Assembly: GCA_002803225.1 (NCBI GenBank)
Contig: NXFV01001094.1
Location: 1 to 49,296 of the forward strand
Source of the DNA: Gamarada debralockiae
Taxonomy: Eukaryota > Ascomycota > Leotiomycetes > Helotiales > Hyphodiscaceae
Reading direction: 5' to 3'
Length of the DNA stretch: 49,296 bases
Each line of letters begins with the position of its first letter. Position 1 is the stretch's first letter. Of this stretch, positions 11,101-21,489 are shown one piece after another. The notes under the pieces are model-generated. The model saw only the letters and a program-made list of their open reading frames with translations. It searched no databases and was not told the DNA's origin. The position numbers were made by a program, and so were the translations under genes.

Positions 11101-11737
11101 GTAGTCTCGGTTTCTTCTCAAGAATACTGTTGATGGCCTCTTCAAGCCAATGGCCTTCGATCTCATATTGGGCCATGAGTCCATTCACCGCCGTCCGTAG
11201 GACGACAGGTGGCTGGTTCAAGAACCCTGTATCTCGGAAGTCCTGGCCTTGTATTGTCTTGCCAAAATCGTACTGGAACACTCCACCCTTCCCACTGCCA
11301 GAAGCACTAACCACGATGTCGCCTAGACGGATATCATGCTTTGGACTTGGTACGCCGCCGCCAATGCCGACCATTAAGCCGATCTTGACATTAGGAAAGC
11401 TGTGCAGCATATCTTTTGCGACGCCTGTTGCAGACGATGTGCCATACTCCCCATGGGGTAAGACGGCGATGACGACATTGTGTTTCCCAACTTTGCCCAG
11501 TGTATAATCGTTGTTATCATTTGGAGACACATATTCCGGTCCTTCGTGCTTTTCGTCGAGAAAAGCTTGTGCGGCAACGTATTCCGTACTTATGGCACAG
11601 ATCCATCCGACAGTATAATCATCGTGCGAGAACATTTTCGCCTGATCATCCTTACCCTCACCCTGCACCTTTCTTCTCTTTGACGTCCTAAACGTGGGGC
11701 CCTGATTCTCCCCGTGCTGTTGACCTCTCTTTGACAT
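8101..11737 (-). CDS. NLR-like protein: PNP_UDP - NACHT - ankyrin repeats
   Basis: Fungal STAND ATPase of the class implicated in allorecognition and programmed cell death. Proposed exons are 11737-10624, 10564-9756 and 9696-8101, giving 1172 residues. Order: a basic N-terminus; a nucleoside-phosphorylase-like domain (about 41-365, with [13 protein letters not shown] and [11 protein letters not shown]); a NACHT domain with Walker A GIPGVGKT (441-448) and Walker [11 protein letters not shown] (540-549); a winged-helix-like region; then about nine ankyrin units (from about 870), most near-identical. The second intron is uncertain: a more conserved-looking join (GM then FLLAQLHL) lacks an AG acceptor, so I used TAT/GTAACT to CACAG, which keeps frame but drops five residues. 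The C-terminus ([11 protein letters not shown]) is encoded by an inserted element, so the array is truncated. The NLR class is confident; the ligand and the outcome are unknown. Confidence 0.88.
8131..9015 (-). repeat. Near-identical ankyrin-repeat array
   Basis: About nine units of 33 codons. Two are extended by three codons (inserts around TTGFYSG and AVGFRSY). Unit core [19 protein letters not shown] recurs with few changes, and the DNA is also highly similar (for example CTCCACTATAGCCTTATG recurs on the plus strand). This suggests recent amplification or unequal exchange within the gene. Confidence 0.85.
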
Positions 11738-13628
11738 GGTCAGATTGTTGGTCGTAGATTTGCAAGTCTGTGTCGAGAAAGTGAGGTCTTTGGGTTGACA
11801 AACATCGGAGCGTCTTCCAGACTAATCTCTCAAGGCGGTTTCGGTCGCGTGAGAGCTCTATCAAGTGAAGTGGGATGGTAATGCTAGTACTGTGTGTGCT
11901 TCCCAGCACCAGGGAAATCTTGCAATTGCTCAAACTGGGAATCGAACTCTCTGTGGCCTAGAGAACCCCACGGATATCAGAAAAGGAAAATGAGGTTGAA
12001 ATGCCAGCCTCGCGATGTGTTTTGCGCTGGCGCCTGATCATGCGCGCGATCGTAAAACGCCACAGTCCACGCCGGACGGCACTGAAAATAGGATTACCCT
12101 CACCCATCAGCTTAAAGACGATAAAAAGATAAACATTCCACAATAAAGAAATTTGGCCATAGCAAGCAATTCAATAGAATGGGTAATAATATTCTTAAGC
12201 TTGGCCATTGCAGATTTGGCGATCGCTAGGCGGCCCCGCACTGCCCCGCACTTCTCAATCACGTTACCGTACGACCAGATGACTGCAGGACAGGAGAGAT
12301 TCCCTTATCGTTTTCCTGATCGTAATTCCCGACCTCAGGATGTTGTGATGGCGGAGAGCGAATAGAGCGTCGCGTCTGGGCTCGATAGCCCTCACACGTG
12401 CGGTACCGAGTTGACGTCCGCGGTTGCAGACAACTAGTGCAGATAGGAAGCCTGTGAATAGACACGAGCAGACGAACCAGTGCTATAATAAGACAAGGAA
12501 TATCTGTCGTGAGAGGTGTTACAGGAGAACCTGGTTTGCGCCCAGTAAAGGAGAAAATCAACGGAGGAGCACGTACGGGTCCGCTTTTGAGCAGAAATAA
12601 TAGGTATATGTCGCTGACAATGATCAGCAAGGATCATCAGGAATATGACTCGCTCGACTATGAGAAAATTGACGAGATGGACATGGTCCAAAGCAAAGTT
12701 TATCAGGAAACATGGTATGCTTTGTCTATAATATGCCGCAGAAAAGGCGATAAGCGGTAAAAAGCTTAAACTCCCACAACAATTCCACAACCCGCTCAAG
12801 TAGAAGTGGCACGTGGCGCCAAAGCGCTGCCATCAAGTGCGGCAAAGTCTTTTTCTAATTTTTGAAGAAAATATTCTGAGCCTGGGGCGTTGGCATTCGG
12901 CCAAGACCCTTTGACAGGCCAGGGGAAGATCACGTACAGTGCACTATGGACGGTCACGTATCCAAACTTGAGCCTATAGTTCTCTGATATCCTTCCATCC
13001 GCGGAAGTTCTTGGGTAGCAGTGTTCATTTTAGTGACTGGTTCGTCAATGGCTGTGGTGGCGGGAGCATCGTGTATGAGCTGCCCATCAACGTCTCCTCT
13101 GTCGGGAAGTGTTCAATTCTTCTTCTATCAGACTCCAAGGGAATTCCTTCATCGTTTATTTGCACATCACTTGTCGCAAGGTCGACAGAAAACCCGACGC
13201 TGATAACGCTGTCGTTGACAACAGTAAGAATCCAAATCGGCATCCCTCCCCCGCATTCACGCAATCGACAAAAATCGCAGATGATAACACAGGACCAAGA
13301 TATAAACAACACTCACGCCAACGTTCATACAATCAAAGTTCTTGGCTAGGGCAAGTCGGTCCAGATCTGAGCAGAATCAAGACTCGGCTCTTTGCCTTTG
13401 ATTATTTGGGAAGCTCAATGCCGGCACGATGACTGGTAGGAGAGTGATGTAGTACAATATTTTCATGTCTATGGTATTTTCTAAATACACTCCTAGAACC
13501 CAAACAAAATACTTCGTAGCCGGTATCAAGAAAATGGACACGGATAACAGGTAGGTCGTCAACGCCGCCGTGCTTCCCTCTCCCTATATGCAAAACATTA
13601 CTATATCCCCCACTCCAGTTTACATTCC
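11738..13628. other. No recognisable gene
   Basis: This stretch lies upstream of the NLR start and contains the presumed NLR promoter. Frames such as plus 12509-12760 or minus 12259-12630 overlap each other on opposite strands and carry no family motifs. I see no repeat structure. Confidence 0.5.
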
Positions 13629-14442
13629 TTACAGAGCGAATGCGAGAACAATGCCACCAATCACAGCAAGACTACCAGTAGCGATGTTGGAGACCGCTGC
13701 GTTGGTGCTGGCTGTTGGACGAGCAGTGGATGTCGAGTTGCTTCCGGAAGTAGCGGTGGGCTTGGTGGATGTTGTCTTGAGGGTGGAGAGAGTGACGTTG
13801 GAGCTGGTGGTGGGCTTGAGGGTCGCGGAAACAGTAGAGTTTGAGCTTGTGGAGACAACGGTGAGAGTGGATGACGGGATCGAGGAGGTGGATGTGCTTG
13901 TGACGACGGGGGAGCTGCTCGTGTAGCTTGGGCCGGTTGAGAGAGCAACGGTGGTTGTTGATGGGGTGCCGGTAAGGGATGCAGAGCTACTGCCGGTTGC
14001 TGAGGATGAGGTGCCACCAGTGATGTGGAATGGGAAGGAGTATTGGAGGGTTGGCGAGGGGGATTTAGCGGTCGAATCAAGGACTATCTGGAATCCATAG
14101 GTCGCGAAGGAGCTAGATGATGGGACACTCCATGTGTACTTTCCGAGGGTGTTGTCAATGCTAGCTGTATGATTGTTAGTATGGCGGTCTCTTGAGTTTA
14201 GGAGAATGATACGGACATGCGATGACTGCGCCGGGTTGGAGTGTGCCGGGAGTAGCTCCCTGGAGGAGAGTGATAGTGATCGTGCCCGTAACAGTTCCTG
14301 GCTGCCAGATGATATCGAAAGATGATCCAGCCGGGATATTTTGGTCTTGAGTAGGCGAAGTGATCGCGTCGAAGCCTGCTGTTTGCGCAACAACGGATGA
14401 AACGAGCGCCAAAATGGCGGCGGAGATGAACGAGTAACGCAT
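13629..14442 (-). CDS. Kre9/Knh1-like Ser/Thr-rich GPI-anchored surface protein
   Basis: Predicted secreted, cell-wall or plasma-membrane-anchored glycoprotein. Exons 14442-14217 and 14164-13629 (52-nt intron, unusual GTCCGT donor, TACAG acceptor) give 253 residues. Residues 1-19 form a signal peptide ending ...SSVVA before QTAGFDAITSP. A Kre9/Knh1-type N-terminal domain follows (SFDIIWQPGTVTGTITITLLQG, then YTWSVPSSSSFATYGFQIVL). Then comes a long Ser/Thr-rich, probably O-mannosylated stalk, and a hydrophobic C-terminal tail (IATGSLAVIGGIVLAFAL) preceded by small residues, as needed for GPI transfer. The role in wall beta-glucan assembly is known only for yeast relatives. The stalk shows no exact repeats. 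Confidence 0.87.
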
Positions 14443-17400
14443 GATGAAAGATATAAGTGTATGATAGAAAAGTTCAAAGAACGTGGGGTATCAGAGATAC
14501 TAAATTATATTATAAGTAGAAAGAGTGCGACGACGACGACGACGAAGGTGAGTGAAGAGAGAAAGCGTGCCAGGAAAGGGAAACTGCGGATACTTAAATG
14601 GAACTCATTTCCTGGTAGCAGATCTGCTAGAACGCCCCGTCCTTGGCTGTATTCGGCCCAGGCGTTAAGAATTGTGCAAAGGATGGGAGCAGGGTGGAGG
14701 GTATTTTGAGCTTATTGAGGCGTAGTTATGAAGGAGTTGTGATGGCGGTAAGCCCAAAAGAGGTCAAGGCCCCTGAATGGTGCCAGGAGGGAAATGAGGG
14801 TGAACAAGGGGTCAGAAGCTAAAAGCTGGAGCGAACAGGGCTGAGTAAGAGAACCCCAACTCAAAATACTCGCAATGCAACCCTTACTTGCATTCACAAA
14901 TATTGGCTGACTGAATGAACGAGTACCAAGTGAGTAGTAGTGTGCCCTGGAGTATGTCGATATCATCGTGAAGTTTTGCGCACTTCCTTGAATTTTGTCG
15001 CGGTTTCGTCTGAAAAGCGGCTCGAGGGCCTAGGAGGTTTCTGCTGTGGAGTCTCGGTCATTCGGATTCGGTTCCTGACGCCTGCTGGGATATGGATTGG
15101 ACCAAGAAGCAAATTACGCTTAATGGTGGCCGGGAGTCTTGGCAAGGACTGTCAGGTAAAGGCGCAACGTTTGATCGCTGAAACGCTGTCATCGACTTTC
15201 CTTCTTCGGTGCTACAGAGTCTGCATCTCATCGCGACAGCTTCGTATTGGAAGCACGACAGGCAGCCACGAAATTTGGTGTGGTACTCGATATACATCGT
15301 GTTGGAGCTGACCGTTGATGGTGGAAGGCTGAAGTCGCTCTTTCCGAGATCTTGCATGAAGAAATTGCGCTGGGCCGACACCGAAACTGCCACTAAATTT
15401 AAGGTTCTTTTCCTCGCTTGAATCACGTGTCGTAAGACGGAGGAAAGTACGTACCTTAACCGAAGGAGTTTTCACGTTTCAATTGGTTGCATCGCTAGGT
15501 AGTTCGAGGGAGGTACGAAACTTCAAAAAAGTTCTGTGCGGCGAAGTCGCCCACGCGGGTGAATTGGCACGGCAAAAGGCCCAGAGTCAGATTCAAAAAT
15601 AGTGTATTGAGCTGGGTCCAGAAGTTGTCTCCTCAGCCTGACCGAGACGCCTAGTTAAGGCCGTCTGACCAGAAGAACGATTTTATTAAGTCAGGTGAAA
15701 TTCTGAGTCGAAGTAGCTGCAGATAATGCCTGAAGTGGAATCCAATTATTGCCTGGGATCAAAGTTGATCAAAACCTCACCGCAGGCTCGCCAGTCATTG
15801 ACCGAGCAGCACGATGGGCATCGCAAGGAGTCGTGCTTTGCAAGTGTGCGGCCCGAAAGCGCTTCATGACGAGGCTGAGCCTCTCAGAATGGGGTTGCGG
15901 TGACGAAGCCAAAAGATCGAGTAGTGGGAAGGCCGTCTTTATTGTTTCGAAGCTGTCTCTGGCAGGAGTTGGTGTCACTGGTGCGGATACGGATGTGCTG
16001 AACATCTGAATGGCTCGCAAGACAGATGTGAAAACTAAAAGAGGCGATACTGATACTGCACTTCGCTGTCGCTGGAATCACTGAGCCTGAGTAGACCCTG
16101 GGCTTCTTTTTGTTTTAAATATCATCAAACGCAAAGGAATGCCTCGAAGGAGCACAGCGCTCCACTGTTGGTGTCCAAATTAATACAATCTCCGGTTATC
16201 GTTACAGTGAAAGAGCTCTGGACGGTATCTGGGCAAGCAATCAGGCTCAGGGGTATCTCTTAGCCCCTGGGCCCCCGGCGAGGCTGCAAATTCGCAAAAA
16301 CCCATACGGAGCCAGCCTCGCCTTCTACGAATGACAACGACAGCAGGTTCGACAGCGGCAATTAGGACTCGCTTCATGAACCACCCTACCAAACCCTTTC
16401 AGACTTTTGGGTAACGCAGAATTGAGACAGAGGTCGAAGCCGCTTAATGGGATCATCAATCGACTGGTGGCATGGGCCTCTTGAGAGCTTTCTGGGCAGC
16501 AGAGGATAACAGAGATCGACTGTTGATGCTAGCGAAGAGAGCACGACCCGTGGTATACGCTGGATGGTATCGCTGTCCAGCCATTCGATGTATGAAAATG
16601 CTCGGTGATCTCCTGGATGGGACGATTTTCGAAGCATTTTGTCAAGCCTGCTGGTGGATTTCCAGGGAGAACTGAGACTTTGTGAGTACTTTTTAATCGT
16701 CTGAGAACAAGAACATGAAATGCTCCAGCGCGGCGAACGAGGTTCAAGAAAATAGACGAAGGAGATGAGGATGCGTTAACAACAGTGAGACCGTACGTTC
16801 ACCATATCTTCGGCGGTCTGAGTGCGACCTAGAGTGATCTTGTGTGTCAAGCTCGAGGTGTTCTGCCTCTTCAAGCATGTGATACTAGGAGAAGAATCGG
16901 GAGTGTTCTGACTGATTTGGAGAAAGGTCGGAGAAAGCAAAGGACCCTACAGCTTCGCCATCCTCGAAATTCACACACTCACAGGAATGCTAAGGACGGT
17001 TAGAGTAGAGACGACAATTTCGGAGAGGAGCCAATCGCAGGCTGGGCAATTAAAACTGTGGTAGAAAAGTCGAATGATGATGAGTCCCACAAGCTGCACG
17101 GGTATTTCTTGTTGGCGTTGATTTTCTTGCTGTCGTCTGGTCTTTCGTTGTCATTTCCATATTCGTTTCAAAAGAGTACAGTACAGTATATTCAGTCTTG
17201 AAAGTATCAGCTGACGTTACGTTGACTCTAATGATGACGCTCGCCATTCACGCTTCGACTGTGAGAATGCATCTTCTAGGTCACCCTACGATCTCTCCAG
17301 GACATTCCATGTAGCTTATTGACCCTTTCCATATACGTCTTTGAGGCCTAGACTGAGTTAGCTAGTTATAGCAGCGAAGTTCTCTCTATGCTTAACATTC

Positions 17401-18409
17401 CCGACTTCTCTCGTCTTGCAGATGTCTCTGAGGGTTCGCAAGTTTGAAACTCAAATATACAGCGTCATTCCTCTCGACCAGGCCTTAGATGTGCTTCTTC
17501 GCCTGTGGACTAATTTTGAAGTTTTCGTGCTGAGACGATTTATTGATCAGAGAGGAATCGGAAAGCATAGAATTGATGTGGGCGACCAAAAGGGAATGTT
17601 ATGCGCTTCGTAGGTGTTGTTCTAGTTGACTGATTGGACTTTTTGGAACGAATATATGAAGCTTCTTAGTTGAAGAAAGGAACGCATCATTGGACTGACT
17701 ACCCCATATACCAAGTCAATGGAGGGGTTTGACCTCACTTTATCGATCAGCACTTCCCCTTTCAGCGACGGATTTGAAATTCAGAAGCGCAATGTCTGTT
17801 CACCTACCAGTTGCATATTTGTGAAAACATTTTCACTTCGCCAGATTTGTCGCCGCAATGGTTTCCTCGTTGTCAGCAAGTATCGCTGCCATTAGTTTTT
17901 TGCCTTGATCACCAGTGTAGATACGGGGAACGGCGCGAATCAACCACTCTCCCAAAACTATCAAAGAACATGTACGCATTGGATTTGATGACTATGGAGA
18001 CACAGCCATGTCACAGAAGGTAGGTTTTTGCACCTTCGGCCTTCTTACAGAGACAAGTCTACGGAGCGAGCCAAGGAGAAGTCGGCTCTGCTCGCACCCT
18101 GCAGGATACTCAAAATCCTCCGGACGACCAATCACCGCTTCAACTCGGAGAATTCTCGTGCGGTGAATGATAATCACAACACTTTCCACCGGTAGCAACA
18201 TAGTTTCCTCTGAACCTCGATGGGATCCTCCATGAAGATAGAAAAATCTCGAATCGGAACCCCTAAAAAATTCATCCGAGAGGCTGCAATTGTGAGACCT
18301 CGGCCACCTCCCGATCACTTGAAGGTCTGAAGCCTCTCGTTGCGTAAAGAAAAGTTGTCCTCTTCCCTTGAGGTCATCTTACAAGTTCGCAAATGACCAA
18401 TTTCCACCC
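14443..18409. other. Gene-poor 4-kb stretch
   Basis: Only short overlapping frames occur (for example plus 14940-15311, minus 15058-15426, plus 17416-17613). None has a recognisable motif, signal peptide or convincing splice partner. The first ~250 bp upstream of 14442 should include the promoter of the GPI protein. No TE domains were found by eye. Confidence 0.5.
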
Positions 18410-18491
18410 CTCAAGACTTCATCCAAAGCTCTTTTCTCGCTGTCATCTTCTCGTCATCGCATTCTATCTCGTCGTCTTTTTTGCTGCACCA
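18410..18491 (+). repeat. Dispersed direct repeat, copy A
   Basis: An 82-bp segment containing AAAGCTCTTTTCTCGCTGTC and TCGTCGTCTTTTTTGC that recurs in the same orientation at 25163-25248 with a 4-bp indel and a few substitutions (about 90% identity by eye). The two copies bracket the DUF7708/AAA gene pair. No coding content was recognised. Confidence 0.8.
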
Positions 18492-18806
18492 TTGCTTTTT
18501 TGCTGCACATCGCAAAATCGGCGCGCGCACGAACGCCACGCTATGCAGGAACTCTGATTGGGCGGATCCGCAATGCAAAGGTTAATTGCTGATCAAAATG
18601 ATGTTCATCATAGGAGTCGAAGTCAATTAGGTTTGGGAGACCCATCTTTGACCTTGCACAATGGGTCTACCCTATCTAATCAGGGTTCTGGGAAACTTAC
18701 TCACCCAAAATTAAAATTAAAATTAAAAAAAAATTGGTAAAATATTTTTGGGGGAATCTTTTGGGATTTTTGGAAAGGCGGGGGTGCCTCAATATGTGGC
18801 AGATGC

Positions 18807-19006
18807 CGGGTTACAAGTCTCATGAGAGAGCCGACTTTTCAACTATTCGTAACTTCACAACACAACGCAAATTAAAAATTCCAAGTCCGATATGTGTTCG
18901 CCGTAGTTAATTCTATACTTTCATCTACTTTTTATGTATTTTACCGATGTGATGTTAGTGCAAAAGGCTGGTGAGATTTTCCGCTGTCTCACGAGACTTG
19001 TCACCC
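18807..19006. mobile_element. Candidate MITE with ~27-bp terminal inverted repeats
   Basis: The left end GGGTTACAAGTCTCATGAGA (from 18808) and the reverse complement of the right end, GGGTGACAAGTCTCGTGAGA (from 19005), agree at nearly all positions and stay similar for about 27 bp. The ~150-bp interior is AT-rich and non-coding. The size fits a miniature inverted-repeat element. I could not settle the target duplication. Confidence 0.5.
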
Positions 19007-19249
19007 CCTGGTGAGAGTCGCGTTTAGCGTTCGAGAGGAAGTTCTACGATCTCGTGCTCAGCTAAGAGCCCTCCACCATTTTTGACCACCCAATCTGCGG
19101 GATGAACTTTGGTTATTGATATTATGCTTTGGTCTTAGAATCGACAACTGTAATCTGCACAAATCTATTTGTCTGAGCCGTCTTGGTTCGAAACGTAATA
19201 GATTGCCTTGATCAGACTTTCGGGAAATGTGCTATTTCCCAGTCAAGAT

Positions 19250-21143
19250 TTATTTTGCAAGCCAATCAACCGGTGAGCTGCTCGACTTGTGACGACCAGG
19301 TCGTAAATCATTTCTTCTTCGATTTCCTTGTCGAATTTTCTCCTTCCGAGCGTAGACTTTGAACCATGTTTCAGGATCCCAATTCCGGGACATATAATCT
19401 TCATCCACGGCATTGGCAGCAACAAAAATTTTCAGATTGGTTGTGTTTACCGACCCTAAGACTGTTTCAAGCCAACGAGTTGCACGGTATACGCTATTGT
19501 TTGTTGCAGCTGAGAGAAGTCCGGCATCAATTGCGACAAATATTCGAGGGATCCCAGTCAATGCCTGGATCAGGAGCTGAAGCCAATCTTGGTCGGTGGA
19601 AGTAATTTGTTCGGGTGTTAAAGAAGTCGCAGTGGAGGGGTTGAGTTGAAGTGTTTGCATCAAGAGCATGCGGAGAATACAAGCAGGAGACAGGTCGGTG
19701 TCCCAGTAGTTGGGAAAGCGGAGAGCCCATATCAGCGGTTTGTCGGACGTGTTAATGAGATTGAGCAAGTCGACCAGGACCCCTTTTGACAGATTCTTGA
19801 AGCTGCCATCTAGAAGTAGAAGCGAGGATTTCGAAGTGCTAGCCCATCGCTGAAGGAGAGAGATTTGTGACAACGGGAGGTATGCTCGAACCTTATTTCT
19901 TTGCAGAAGTGATTGACAATAAGAGAGAGCTATTTTTGGGCTTGGTAGCTTCTCAAACGCAGCCAGAGAATGGAGGTAGCTGGGCTCAGTAGGTCTGAGC
20001 ATCGCACTTCTTGGGGGGATGTCGTGTACAATTTTGTTACGTCGGACTTCGCCAGCTAGTCGAGGATCAGTATACCCTTCATAAGGGATTGGAGCACAAT
20101 ACCTAGAGCATTTTGAACTAGAATATTTGTTCTTGAATTGAGGTCTGCAAGGTATCTGACCTCTATTCGCGTGTCTAGAAGCTCAGCACGAGCCTTTATA
20201 ACGTCGAGGTGAGTGTCTCTGAGCTCTGCCTTCGATGCGGTGCCTGAAAGTTCATCGATATATCGAGACTTCGCCGCAATTTCATCAAGGTTTTCCTTGA
20301 AGCTTAGTGCCCACGGCTTGGCAATTGCCCCAAAGATATGAGCAAGTTTGCTCTGCTTATACCACTTGACGGCTTGAACCATAAATTTCAAAATATGGGC
20401 ATAAAGATGGGCTACCGCATTCCTCATGAGATTCTTGGGGTATATAACCAATGCCAGATCAGTGCCGGGTAGGGTCTCTGCAATTCGAGAGAAGGCTCTG
20501 GCGAGCTGTTTCGTCTTCTCTTCGTGGTTGTTGACTGCCTGAAAAACTTAGTAGCATGAACAATCGGATAAGAATGGGGACTGACAGTGAAAAGGAATTT
20601 CATAGCTCCCCAAGCTAATGAAACATATTCTGGATATTGTTGTACGAGAACATCCAATACCGTATTGTAGTAAGTCACCTTCTCAGAAAAGATGGCCAGC
20701 CATTTTCGGGCTTTTGATGCTGGTTTATTCTCATATTTCAACTTTGAATCATTGAGTTCTTTCATAACATCTGACATGGACAGCTTTTTGTCCAGCCATA
20801 TCCGCTTGCACTCATCTTGAGTGAGCTCCGTAGAGAAGATGGCTTTAGCCTCGCTGTATGCGTTGCGGATTATCTCATCACTAGATCTACTTCGCACTGT
20901 TAGTAATTGATATAGCAAGAATCATTCATTCTAGAGTTACCTTGCAGTTGATGAATCTGTGTACCAATGATCTATGACTGAGGTACGCGATATGCTCACA
21001 GGCTGAGGTAGCAGCGGAGGAAGAGATTGTGTGGTATCGTTGGCATTCGCAACTGCAAACTGAACGAGTTCGTCTTGTTCACTGATATGTACAATGTCAG
21101 TTTGGATCATAGTACTATCGGGATCCATGATTTTGGCTGTCAT
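19250..21143 (-). CDS. DUF7708 protein with P-loop-degenerate NACHT-like domain
   Basis: Fungal protein of the NLR-like class, biochemical role unknown. Four exons (21143-20941, 20886-20586, 20538-20103, 20055-19250; introns of 54, 47 and 47 nt) give 581 residues in frame. Residues about 130-275 are a DUF7708 domain (VLDVLVQQYPEYVSLAWGAM, NNHEEKTKQLARAF, YAHILKF, YKQSKL). Residues about 330-500 resemble the ATPase part of related proteins (RWASTSKSSLLLLDGSFKN; DWLQLLIQALTGIPRIFVAIDA), but GSFKN stands where GxxxxGKS/T would be, so ATP binding is doubtful. It ends soon after, without WD40, ankyrin or TPR repeats. It starts 346 bp from the divergent AAA ATPase gene. The third intron's donor (CTAG/GTATTG) was chosen because a closer donor would leave an impossible 20-nt intron. 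Confidence 0.8.
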
Positions 21144-21489
21144 TAAGGAAGATGGAAGCTCTGCGGTAGCCTTGGGGGTGAATATTCAAATTGGAATCCT
21201 GGCTTATTCTACCAATAGGAGATGGACTCTAACCGCTCAGGCAGCAATCCAAATTTTCAACTGAACAGAGCCTCCTCAATCTCGACAACGGGAGGACATC
21301 GCAAGCCAAACAGATTTAAATACATCGCGATTACTTCTTGGTTAAAGACCTTGCTTGTCCTTAACTATTCAAGCTACAGGAGTTATAACCCGAAGCACCG
21401 TTAACAACAAGGCCACGTGTAATACCAAAACACATCCGCACTCTAATTTGACAGGGCTGTGGGGTCGACCACCTCACATTGCCGTCAAA
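21144..21489. promoter_or_regulatory. Shared divergent promoter region
   Basis: 346 bp between the start codons of the DUF7708 gene (-) and the AAA ATPase gene (+). This must hold both promoters. I see no TATA box or named factor site that I would defend. Co-expression is inferred from geometry only. Confidence 0.4.

Noticed and set aside
11925..11975. tRNA-like T-arm on the minus strand (AGAGAGTTCGATTCCC)
   Set aside because: The stem flanking TTCGATT does not pair (GAGAG against CCCAG) and no matching acceptor or anticodon arm lies upstream.
14461..14709. 82-codon plus-strand frame next to the GPI protein
   Set aside because: It lies in the promoter region of the GPI protein gene, with low-complexity ACGACGACG-derived sequence and no motif.
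19180..19205. TTGGTTCGAAAC as a possible tRNA T-loop
   Set aside because: No pairing stem around it and no cloverleaf can be drawn.
20056..20075. 20-nt intron with GTATAC donor in the DUF7708 gene
   Set aside because: Too short to splice; a 47-nt intron from GTATTG (20102) to the same acceptor restores the same frame.
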